This document shows, piece by piece, positions 22,652-28,995 of a DNA stretch of 44,635 nucleotides. Every line of letters starts with the position of its first letter. The first letter of the stretch is position 1. The translations under genes were made by a program, and so were the position numbers. Origin of the DNA: Ruminococcus sp. (GTDB lineage Bacteria > Bacillota > Clostridia > Oscillospirales > Ruminococcaceae); NCBI GenBank assembly GCA_017470535.1, contig JAFUYP010000032.1:1-44635 (forward strand). Reading direction: 5' to 3'. The notes beneath the pieces were generated by a model, which saw nothing but the letters and a program-made list of their open reading frames with translations, was not told the origin of the DNA and did no database searches.

Positions 22652-23386
22652 ATGGAAAAAGTGCTGGAAGTCAAGGGGCTTTCCAAGCAGTATAAGAAGG
22701 GTGTCTACGCATCACAGGGCGTTACGTTCCATGTGAATAAGGGCGAGATATTCGCACTTATCGGACCAAACGGTGCCGGCAAGACCACCACTATCAGAAT
22801 GATAGCCACACTTCTTAAAGCTACGGAGGGCGACGCTGTTGTCGCAGGTCACAGTATACTCACAGAGCCTGATAAGGTGAGGGAGAATATCACCTACCTT
22901 CCCGATGAAGCAGGCGCATATAAGAATATGAAGGGTATAGATTACCTTAAATTCATGGCAGGCATCTACGCTAAGGACGCTAAAAGTGCCGCAGAATATG
23001 TAGAGCGTGCAAAGGAGATATGCGGTCTGGGCGACAGACTCAATGATAAGATAGGCGGCTATTCCAGAGGTATGGCAAGAAAGCTGCTCATAGCCCGTGC
23101 TATCATGCCGCAGCCTGCACTTGCGATATTCGACGAGCCGACATCGGGTCTTGATATAATAAACGCCCTTGATGTAAGGCGTATGATAAAGGATCTTGCC
23201 GCAAAGACAGGCATGAGCTTCCTGCTTTCCTCGCATAATATGCTGGAGATAGAATATGTCTCCGACAGAGTGGGCATAATAGCAAAAGGTCACGTCCTTG
23301 AGGTCGGCGAGCCCAAGGAGCTTATCGAGAAATACGAAGCACGCAATCTTGAAGAGGTCTTTGAAAGGGTGGTGAAACAGCAGTGA
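22652..23386 (+). CDS. ABC transporter ATP-binding protein, NatA-like
   Basis: A 244-residue nucleotide-binding domain. Walker A is GPNGAGKTT (about 37-45), the signature region is GGYSRGMARK, Walker B is LAIFDEP, and the switch His is in LSSHNML. The signature differs from LSGGQ in the way seen in NatA/CcmA-like exporters. The C-terminal YEARNLEEVFERVVKQQ is typical of this group. It overlaps the permease gene by GTGA at 23383-23386, indicating translational coupling. Together they resemble the NatAB sodium/ABC-2 exporter type; the substrate (ion, drug or peptide) cannot be read from sequence. Confidence 0.93.
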   Translation: MEKVLEVKGLSKQYKKGVYASQGVTFHVNKGEIFALIGPNGAGKTTTIRMIATLLKATEGDAVVAGHSILTEPDKVRENITYLPDEAGAYKNMKGIDYLKFMAGIYAKDAKSAAEYVERAKEICGLGDRLNDKIGGYSRGMARKLLIARAIMPQPALAIFDEPTSGLDIINALDVRRMIKDLAAKTGMSFLLSSHNMLEIEYVSDRVGIIAKGHVLEVGEPKELIEKYEARNLEEVFERVVKQQ

Positions 23387-24699
23387 AATTCGTTCATCTT
23401 TTCAAAAAGGAATTAAAAGAGATGCTCAGCCCCTCTACCATCGCCACCATGATAATAACAGTTATGGTCATGATAATGGCAGGCAATGCTATGTCAGGTG
23501 CAGTTGACGAAGCAGAGGAAGAGAGCAGCGCTATCACTATATGTAATCAGGACGATACCGAGTTTACAAAGCAGGTGCTTAAATTCCTTGAAACTCCGGC
23601 AGGCGGCGAGAAAAACGATGTCAAGTATGTAACACTTGATTCTGATGACTATACAAAAGAGCTTAAAGACAAGGACATCAAAAACGTAGTCATCATACCG
23701 GCAGGCTTCTCCGAGAAGATCTCAAACAGCGAGCAGGCTACAATAAAGTACGTTGCAAGAATGACATCACTTTCAACTATGTCAAATGTGTCTACCGGCT
23801 CTACAAACGCTATGAACCTTATAAACGCAGCGGTCAAGAGTGCGTTCTATTCATCAAAGGTGCAGTCGGGCGCTCTTGCGGATAAGGAAGTCGCAATGCT
23901 CGAATCCCCGGTCAAGGTCGAGGAAACGACAGTAGTTGCCGATAATTCTCAGAGTATATCCCCGAGCCTTATAATAGCTGCGACCCAGATGAGCAATATG
24001 TTCCTGCCGATAATGGTGTTCGTGCTGGTTCTGTATTCATCGCAGATGATACTCAATGCCGTTGCGACCGAAAAGATAGACAAAACGCTCGAAACACTTC
24101 TTTCAGCGCCCGTGTCAAGACTGTCTGTCCTTACAGCGAAGATGCTCGCAGCAGGCATAGTTGCAGGTATAAACGCAATTGTGTATATGTTCGGTATGAA
24201 CCGTATGACAAGCTCTGTCTCAAACCTTACATCAAGCTCAGTCGATAACCTTGACGAGGTGCTTAAAAACTTAGGGCTCACACTGTCAGTAGGCGACTAT
24301 GTCCTTGTAGGCGTGCAGATGTTTTTGACTATACTCATAACACTTTCTATCTCGCTCGTCCTCGGCGCACTTGCCAAGGATATGAAGAGCACACAGTCCT
24401 ACATACTCCCCGTAATGGTAATGGCTATGATACCGTATATGCTCTCGATGTTTGTGGATATAACCACCCTGACACCGGCACTTAAATATGCAGTATACGC
24501 TATACCGTTCACACATACCTTTATGGCGACACAGAACGTAATGTTCGGCAACACCACACTTTACTGGGCAGGTCTTGCATATCAGCTGGTACTGCTGATA
24601 CTGTGCATGGGCTTTGCAGTAAGAGTGTTTACAAGCGATAAGATATTCACAATGACCCTTTCCTTCGGGAAAAAGAAGCATAAGAGTGCAGAAGAATAA
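23383..24699 (+). CDS. ABC-2 family permease, NatB-like
   Basis: A 438-residue membrane protein with a GTG start overlapping the ATPase stop. One membrane segment near the N-terminus (about 18-38) is followed by a long extracytoplasmic domain (about 40-190; DESSAITICNQDDTEFTKQV onward). Five or six further helices from about 200 form the ABC-2 core, with the TEKIDKTLETLLSAPVSR motif characteristic of NatB-type permeases. Expected to form the membrane half of the exporter with the gene at 22652. It ends 6 bp before the TraB/GumN lipoprotein gene, so all three may be one transcript. Confidence 0.9.
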   Translation: MKFVHLFKKELKEMLSPSTIATMIITVMVMIMAGNAMSGAVDEAEEESSAITICNQDDTEFTKQVLKFLETPAGGEKNDVKYVTLDSDDYTKELKDKDIKNVVIIPAGFSEKISNSEQATIKYVARMTSLSTMSNVSTGSTNAMNLINAAVKSAFYSSKVQSGALADKEVAMLESPVKVEETTVVADNSQSISPSLIIAATQMSNMFLPIMVFVLVLYSSQMILNAVATEKIDKTLETLLSAPVSRLSVLTAKMLAAGIVAGINAIVYMFGMNRMTSSVSNLTSSSVDNLDEVLKNLGLTLSVGDYVLVGVQMFLTILITLSISLVLGALAKDMKSTQSYILPVMVMAMIPYMLSMFVDITTLTPALKYAVYAIPFTHTFMATQNVMFGNTTLYWAGLAYQLVLLILCMGFAVRVFTSDKIFTMTLSFGKKKHKSAEE

Positions 24700-24705
24700 T
24701 TACCT

Positions 24706-25749
24706 ATGAAAAAAAGAAAACTTTTGTTGTGCCTTGCCCTGGCAGCTTTGATGCTGTCAGGCTGCGGCAGCAGCTCCTCATCATCTGAACCGGACAGCGA
24801 AGAAAATACCGTGACCGAAAGCTCTGACAGCAAGGTCATAGTCACACTTCCGCAGGACAGCTCTTCCCCCGATGAGTCATCGCAGGAGGATACTCAGTGT
24901 ACACCGCTCACCTGGCGCATCACCGCCGAAAACGGCAATACTATGACGCTTATGGGCTCAATGCACGCACTTGATCCCGACATCTTTCCTCTGCCCGAAA
25001 AGATCACAGACGACTATGAAGCCGCAGATGTTCTTGCAGTCGAGTGCGATGTAAAAGAGTTCAACAACAATCTCACCGAGCAGCTCAGACTTATGAATAT
25101 GACGACCTATGAAGGCGATGAAACGATCTTAGACCATATAAAGCAAAGCACCTGCGACAGCCTGCTTGAGTTTTTGAATAATAACGGCTATAATATGCAG
25201 AGCTTAGGCTCCTATAGGCCGTGGTATCTGCAAAGTATGTGCGAAAATATCATACTGCAAAAAGCCGGGCTCGATGCGTTCAGGGGCTTTGATTTTACGC
25301 TGCTCAATATGGCGCACGATGACGGCAAGGAGATATATGAAGTCGAGTCTATCGAGATACAGCTGCAAATGCTCACAGAGCTTCCGGATGAGATAATGGA
25401 TATTCAGCTTGCAACATATACAGTCGGGAACGACCGGCACCTGACCGACCAGATGAGAGCGCTCTATGATGTGTGGCGTATAGGCGACATTGACAAAACG
25501 GCGCAGTTTATCAAAGACGATGAAGAAGCAACAAAAGAGTCTGTCGGCGAGGAGCTGGCGCAGCAGCTTGAAGAGTATAATAAAAAGCTCGAGGACGACA
25601 GAAACGTCGTAATGGCAGACGCTGCCGAAAAGCTGCTAAGCGAGCATAAAAATACAATGTTCGTAGTCGGTCTTGCTCATTTTATGGGCGATAACGGAAT
25701 AATAAAGCTGCTTGAAGACAGAGGCTATACAGTAACACTTGATAAATAA
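24706..25749 (+). CDS. TraB/GumN-family lipoprotein
   Basis: A 347-residue predicted lipoprotein (leader MKKRKLLLCLALAALMLSGC, lipobox LSGC) with a Ser/Glu-rich linker to about residue 65. The rest is a TraB/GumN (Tiki-like) domain: the N-terminal motif GSMHALD contributes a conserved His, AVECDV a conserved Glu, and the C-terminal GLAHF motif a second His. Eukaryotic Tiki relatives are metalloproteases; bacterial GumN-type activities are poorly known. It begins 6 bp after the permease gene and is likely part of that operon. Confidence 0.88.
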   Translation: MKKRKLLLCLALAALMLSGCGSSSSSSEPDSEENTVTESSDSKVIVTLPQDSSSPDESSQEDTQCTPLTWRITAENGNTMTLMGSMHALDPDIFPLPEKITDDYEAADVLAVECDVKEFNNNLTEQLRLMNMTTYEGDETILDHIKQSTCDSLLEFLNNNGYNMQSLGSYRPWYLQSMCENIILQKAGLDAFRGFDFTLLNMAHDDGKEIYEVESIEIQLQMLTELPDEIMDIQLATYTVGNDRHLTDQMRALYDVWRIGDIDKTAQFIKDDEEATKESVGEELAQQLEEYNKKLEDDRNVVMADAAEKLLSEHKNTMFVVGLAHFMGDNGIIKLLEDRGYTVTLDK

Positions 25750-25773
25750 TATGACCATACCCACGGAAAGGAC

Positions 25774-27996
25774 GTGATCTTTATAAATATCACATTTAAT
25801 GAAAAGACAAGGACATTCAAGCTCGATGCTAAGGATACGACATATATGCTCATGGTGGCAGACGGCGAGTACCTCGCTCATGTATACTACGGCAGAAAGC
25901 TCCCCGATGATTCGCTCATATCTGTAATGAGATTTGACGAAAGCCCCTTTACACCTGCAACAAATAACCGTGACAGGGCGTCGTATCTTGATACACTTCC
26001 TATGGAGTACCCATGCTTTGGTATCGGCGACTACCGTGAGCCGGTGCTGCGTATAACCGCACCCGACGGCACATCTACCTGTGACCTGAGATATAAGGGG
26101 TATGATATCACATCAGGCAAGCCTTCCCTTGAAGGTATGCCTGCGACCTTTGCGACCGATGACAGCCCGTGCAACACCCTTGAGATAATACTTGAAGATA
26201 AGCCGGCAGGGCTTGAGGTGTCGCTTTTCTATACAGCCTTTGAAAAGCTCGATGTCATCACAAGAAGTGCAGTTATAAGAAATGTAAGCAATGACAAGAG
26301 CGTGTACCTTACCCGTGCGCTGTCTGCGTGTGTTGAGTTCGATACACATGAATTTGATATGATAACATTAAACGGCTCGTGGGCAAGAGAGCGTGCCGTC
26401 GAGAGATGCAGGCTTCACCACGCAAAGCAGCTCGTTGATTCCTGCAAAGGCGAAAGCTCCCACCAGAACAATCCGTTCGTAGCTCTCTGCGAGCATAAGG
26501 CAGACGAGGATATAGGCGAGGTGTTCGGCTTTAACTTCGTTTACTCCGGCAACTTCATGGCGCAGGCAGAGGTCACACAGCATAAGAAAACACGCTTTGT
26601 AATGGGTATAAATTCGATAGACTTTTCGTGGAAGCTCGATAAGGGCGAGAGCTTTACCGCCCCCGAGGTGGTAATGGTCCATAGCGACAGCGGTATCGGC
26701 AAGATGTCACGCACCTTCCATGACCTGTATAGAAACAACCTTATCCGTGGCGAGTATAAGGATAAGCGCCGCCCGATACTTATAAATAACTGGGAGGCTA
26801 CATACTTTGATTTCAATACCGATAAGCTGATAGATATTGCCCGTGAGGCAAGTAAGCTCGGTATCGAGATGCTCGTTATGGACGACGGCTGGTTCGGTCA
26901 CAGAGACAGCGATAATTCCTCCCTCGGCGACTGGTTCGTGTATGAAAAGAAGATAAACGGCGGCTTGAAGCACCTTGTAGATGAGGTCAATAAGCTGGGG
27001 CTCAAATTCGGTATCTGGTTCGAGCCTGAAATGGTCTCCCCCGACTCCGAGCTTTATAAAGCGCACCCCGACTGGGCGATACAGATCGGCGGACGTGAGC
27101 TTACCATGTCAAGAGAGCAGTATGTGCTTGACTACTCCCGTAAGGAGGTCAGAGACTACGTCTACGGCATGATGAAGAATATCCTTGACTCTGCGAACAT
27201 CGAGTATATCAAGTGGGATATGAACCGCCAGCATACCGAGGTCGGCTCAAACGCACTTCCTGCCGACAGACAAAAGGAGCTGTGGCATAGATATGTCCTG
27301 GGCGTCTATGACCTTATGGACAGACTCACCACAGACTATCCGCATATACTTCTTGAAAACTGCTCGGGCGGCGGCGCAAGGTTTGACCCTGCAATGCTTT
27401 ATTATAGCCCGCAGATATGGTGCTCTGACGATACCGATGCGATAGAGCGCTTAAAGATACAGCACGGCACATCTGTCTGCTACCCCTGCTCGGCAATGGG
27501 CGCACACGTTTCCGACTGCCCGAACCATACCGTCGGCAGGAACACACCCTTTGAAACAAGGGGCGATGTCGCACTTGTCGGTACATTCGGCTATGAGCTT
27601 GATGTCACCCGTATCCCCGAGGAGGACAGGAACGCTATCCCCGGTCAGATAGAGAAGTTCAAGAAGTACAATCCCCTTGTGCGTACCGGCGACCATTATA
27701 GGATAGGCAATGTGTTTGAGGATAATACCTGGGACGCATGGATGTTTGTAGCAAAGGATAAGAGCGAGGCGCTGTTTGAGTTTGTCCAGGTGCTTGGAAG
27801 ACCTAACGAGCGATCACGCAATATCAAGCTAAAAGGCCTTGACCCCGACGCATACTACTATGAGGAAACAAAGCCCGATGAAAAGCTCTCAGGTGCGGCA
27901 CTCATGTATGTCGGCATCAATATCGCCAAGATGTGGAACGTAGACGGTCTGTACGGCGATTTCAAGTCAAAGACCCTGCATTTTGTGAGGGCTTGA
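25774..27996 (+). CDS. Alpha-galactosidase, GH36
   Basis: A 740-residue cytoplasmic glycosidase that releases galactose from alpha-1,6-galactosides such as melibiose and raffinose-family sugars. The N-terminal beta-supersandwich is followed by the TIM barrel. The nucleophile is Asp482 in IKWDMNR and the acid/base is Asp552 in CSDDTDAIERLK; their spacing of 70 matches characterised GH36 enzymes. Other family motifs are DDGWFG, GIWFEPEMV and CSGGGARFD. It has a GTG start with GGAAAGGA upstream. No signal peptide, so substrate must be imported. The stop codon overlaps the -35 box (27993-27998) of the first small RNA in the following toxin array. Confidence 0.96.
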   Translation: MIFINITFNEKTRTFKLDAKDTTYMLMVADGEYLAHVYYGRKLPDDSLISVMRFDESPFTPATNNRDRASYLDTLPMEYPCFGIGDYREPVLRITAPDGTSTCDLRYKGYDITSGKPSLEGMPATFATDDSPCNTLEIILEDKPAGLEVSLFYTAFEKLDVITRSAVIRNVSNDKSVYLTRALSACVEFDTHEFDMITLNGSWARERAVERCRLHHAKQLVDSCKGESSHQNNPFVALCEHKADEDIGEVFGFNFVYSGNFMAQAEVTQHKKTRFVMGINSIDFSWKLDKGESFTAPEVVMVHSDSGIGKMSRTFHDLYRNNLIRGEYKDKRRPILINNWEATYFDFNTDKLIDIAREASKLGIEMLVMDDGWFGHRDSDNSSLGDWFVYEKKINGGLKHLVDEVNKLGLKFGIWFEPEMVSPDSELYKAHPDWAIQIGGRELTMSREQYVLDYSRKEVRDYVYGMMKNILDSANIEYIKWDMNRQHTEVGSNALPADRQKELWHRYVLGVYDLMDRLTTDYPHILLENCSGGGARFDPAMLYYSPQIWCSDDTDAIERLKIQHGTSVCYPCSAMGAHVSDCPNHTVGRNTPFETRGDVALVGTFGYELDVTRIPEEDRNAIPGQIEKFKKYNPLVRTGDHYRIGNVFEDNTWDAWMFVAKDKSEALFEFVQVLGRPNERSRNIKLKGLDPDAYYYEETKPDEKLSGAALMYVGINIAKMWNVDGLYGDFKSKTLHFVRA

Positions 27997-28021
27997 CAAA
28001 CAGAATAAATGATGCTATAAT
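27993..28021 (+). promoter_or_regulatory. Promoter of antitoxin RNA 1
   Basis: TTGACA (27993-27998), 17 bp, TATAAT (28016-28021). The -35 box overlaps the stop codon of the alpha-galactosidase. Confidence 0.85.
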
Positions 28022-28027
28022 AAAAGT

Positions 28028-28107
28028 GTCAAAACAAACAAGTTGACCGTCAGGTCAAAACAAAGCACCCCCAACGAAACTGCTACTTTCGTCGGGGGCT
28101 TTGTTTT
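28028..28107 (+). ncRNA. Putative antitoxin RNA, unit 1
   Basis: Predicted transcript of about 80 nt from the promoter at 27993 to the bidirectional terminator. Its 5' end carries TCAAAACAAACAAGT (28029-28043), identical to 28231-28245 within the start region of peptide gene 1. It is therefore complementary to the toxin mRNA around its TTG start. A second zone of complementarity is the shared terminator. The size and layout match antitoxin RNA II of the pAD1 par locus (family knowledge). Confidence 0.7.
28057..28107. terminator. Bidirectional terminator, unit 1
   Basis: AAAACAAAGC (28057-28066) pairs with GCTTTGTTTT (28098-28107), with inner CCCCC/GGGGG and ACGAAA/TTTCGT stems. Both strands end in T-rich runs, so it can stop the plus RNA and the minus peptide mRNA. 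Confidence 0.85.
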
Positions 28108-28129
28108 AGGCTGTTGCTGTCAGTTAGTT

Positions 28130-28243
28130 TTACTTCCTTTTTCCGTTCAGCCATTTACGAATGCGCCTGCGAAGATATGTAAAAATAAAGTTTGCAAGCA
28201 CACCCGTTGCAACGGGCAAAAGAATATACATCAAAACAAACAA
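28130..28243 (-). CDS. Fst-like small hydrophobic toxin, copy 1
   Basis: A 37-residue peptide with a Pro-containing hydrophobic segment (residues 2-22, with LLPVATGVLANF) and a strongly basic tail (YLRRRIRKWLNGKRK). The TTG at 28243 is chosen because AAAGGGGGG lies 6 nt upstream and the aligned copy 2 has no in-frame ATG. An ATG at 28231 (33 residues) is possible but its ribosome site would be about 18 nt away. The mRNA of about 225 nt starts near 28283 and ends at the terminator shared with antitoxin RNA 1. Expected to insert in and damage the cell's own membrane, as Fst does; this is inferred from architecture and composition. Confidence 0.78.
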   Translation of the reverse strand: MFVLMYILLPVATGVLANFIFTYLRRRIRKWLNGKRK

Positions 28244-28289
28244 GTCAGTCCCCCCTTTCCGCTATCGGATTGGGTTTGACAGCACTATA

Positions 28290-28352
28290 ATTATACCACA
28301 CCTATTCCAGGAAGTCAAAGGACTTGACAAACAGAAGAAATAATGCTATAAT
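28290..28352. promoter_or_regulatory. Back-to-back promoters: toxin 1 (minus) and antitoxin RNA 2 (plus)
   Basis: Minus strand: TTGACT (28313-28318), 17 bp, TATAAT (28290-28295). Plus strand: TTGACA (28324-28329), 17 bp, TATAAT (28347-28352). The two -35 boxes are only 5 bp apart. A TTGACAGCACTATAAT string on the plus strand nearby is not a promoter, having a 4-bp spacer. Confidence 0.82.
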
Positions 28353-28358
28353 AAGTAC

Positions 28359-28434
28359 AGTAATGAACGAACAACTAAACTCAAAAACAAAGAACCCCCT
28401 CAAGAGTTGCAGCTCTTTTGGGGGTCTTTGTTTT
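28359..28434 (+). ncRNA. Putative antitoxin RNA, unit 2
   Basis: Predicted transcript of about 76 nt. Its 5' part carries GAACGAACAACT (28365-28376), identical to 28559-28570 across the TTG start of peptide gene 2, and different from the repeat used by unit 1. It ends at the terminator 28384-28434. Confidence 0.7.
28384..28434. terminator. Bidirectional terminator, unit 2
   Basis: AAAACAAAGA pairs with TCTTTGTTTT around CCCCCTCAAGAG / CTCTTTTGGGGG. T-rich ends on both strands, as in unit 1 but with a different loop sequence. Confidence 0.85.
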
Positions 28435-28454
28435 AGGCTGTTGCTGTCAGAGTT

Positions 28455-28568
28455 TTACTTCCTTTTTCCGTTCAGCCATTTACGAATGCGCCTGCGCAGA
28501 TATGTAAAAACAAAATTTGCAAGCACACCCGTTGCAACGGGCAAAAGAATAGATAATAGAACGAACAA
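28455..28568 (-). CDS. Fst-like small hydrophobic toxin, copy 2
   Basis: A 37-residue peptide differing from copy 1 only at a few N-terminal and membrane positions (MFVLLSILLPVATGVLANFV, then the same basic tail). No in-frame ATG exists; the TTG at 28568 follows GGGGTGA with 6-nt spacing, as in copy 1. Promoter TTGACT-17-TATAAT at 28615-28643 on the minus strand. The start region differs from copy 1 exactly where the antitoxin RNA's repeat differs, so each RNA matches its own toxin. Confidence 0.78.
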   Translation of the reverse strand: MFVLLSILLPVATGVLANFVFTYLRRRIRKWLNGKRK

Positions 28569-28614
28569 CTTTCTCACCCCTTTCCGCTATCGGATTGGGT
28601 TTGACAGCACTATA

Positions 28615-28677
28615 ATTATACCATACCTATTCCATGAAGTCAAAGGACTTGACAAACAGAATAAATGATGCTATAAT
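28615..28677. promoter_or_regulatory. Back-to-back promoters: toxin 2 (minus) and antitoxin RNA 3 (plus)
   Basis: Minus strand: TTGACT (28638-28643), 17 bp, TATAAT (28615-28620). Plus strand: TTGACA (28649-28654), 17 bp, TATAAT (28672-28677). The arrangement is the same as at 28290-28352. Confidence 0.82.
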
Positions 28678-28683
28678 ATAAAT

Positions 28684-28760
28684 GGTCAAGGGTATTATAA
28701 GTAACTGACCAACAGGTTTACAAAAAGAAAAGCCGGAGGAAGGCAGTCCTCCGGCTTTTT
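28684..28760 (+). ncRNA. Putative antitoxin RNA, unit 3
   Basis: Predicted transcript of about 77 nt. It carries AAGGGTATTATAAGTAACT (28688-28706), matching 28852-28868 except for a two-base indel. That segment encodes the residues just after the ATG of peptide gene 3. It ends at the terminator 28728-28760. Confidence 0.68.
28728..28760. terminator. Bidirectional terminator, unit 3
   Basis: AGCCGGAGGA (28731-28740) pairs with TCCTCCGGCT (28748-28757), with A/T runs on both sides. It is shared by antitoxin RNA 3 and toxin 3. Confidence 0.85.
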
Positions 28761-28767
28761 ATGCTGG

Positions 28768-28872
28768 CTACTTCTTTTTACACTTGCTGTACAGCCATTT
28801 GCAGATGTCGTAGATAAAATTGGCAGTAACACCTGCTCCAACAGAAGCAATAAGGGTAATAAGTAACTCCAT
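28768..28872 (-). CDS. Fst-like small hydrophobic toxin, copy 3 (diverged)
   Basis: A 34-residue peptide, MELLITLIASVGAGVTANFI followed by YDICKWLYSKCKKK: one membrane segment and a basic tail. Relative to copies 1 and 2 it conserves G-V-x-A-N-F and K-W-L, lacks the Pro and has two Cys. It has an ATG start with a strong AAGGAGGTGG site, unlike the TTG starts of the others. Its N-terminal LITLIASVGAGV is the part most like classical Fst peptides. Own promoter at 28921-28949 (TTGACT-17-TATAAT on the minus strand). Confidence 0.78.
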   Translation of the reverse strand: MELLITLIASVGAGVTANFIYDICKWLYSKCKKK

Positions 28873-28920
28873 ACAGGTCCACCTCCTTCCTTATTAGGTC
28901 GGAGCAGAAGCAGCACTATA

Positions 28921-28949
28921 ATTATACCATACTCCTATCGTTAAGTCAA
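28921..28949 (-). promoter_or_regulatory. Promoter of toxin 3
   Basis: Minus strand: TTGACT (28944-28949), 17 bp, TATAAT (28921-28926). There is no back-to-back plus-strand partner here, so this marks the end of the array. Confidence 0.8.
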
Positions 28950-28956
28950 ACAAACT

Positions 28957-28990
28957 ACCCCCGACAAAAGCCATAGCTTTTGTCGGGGGT
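28957..28990 (-). terminator. hisC terminator
   Basis: ACCCCCGACAAAAGC (28957-28971) is the exact complement of GCTTTTGTCGGGGGT (28976-28990). It lies between the hisC stop and the toxin array. The T run after it on the minus strand is short. Confidence 0.7.
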
Positions 28991-28995
28991 CATTG

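Larger units (their letters stand above)
27993..28949. repeat. Three-unit tandem array of Fst/par-like type I toxin-antitoxin modules
   Basis: Three units of about 330 bp (plus-strand promoters at 27993, 28324 and 28649) share one plan. A plus-strand promoter makes a short RNA, and a bidirectional terminator follows. Then comes a minus-strand peptide gene whose promoter lies at the right end of the unit. Units 1 and 2 are about 90% identical in the peptide gene; unit 3 is diverged but conserves layout and motifs (G-V-x-A-N-F and K-W-L). Open frames longer than 100 codons on the plus strand here are artefacts of the repeats. Confidence 0.85.

Noticed and set aside
28277-28292. TTGACAGCACTATAAT as a plus-strand promoter (also at 28601)
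   Set aside because: The spacer between boxes is only 4 bp; the TATAAT-like sequence is better explained as the -10 of the minus-strand toxin promoter.
28043-28668. Plus-strand open frames of 60-114 codons across the small-RNA array
   Set aside because: They read the repeats antisense to the peptide genes, lack ribosome sites and cross both promoters and terminators.
27993-28949. CRISPR array
   Set aside because: The repeats are ~330 bp units with coding and promoter content, not short repeats with unique spacers.
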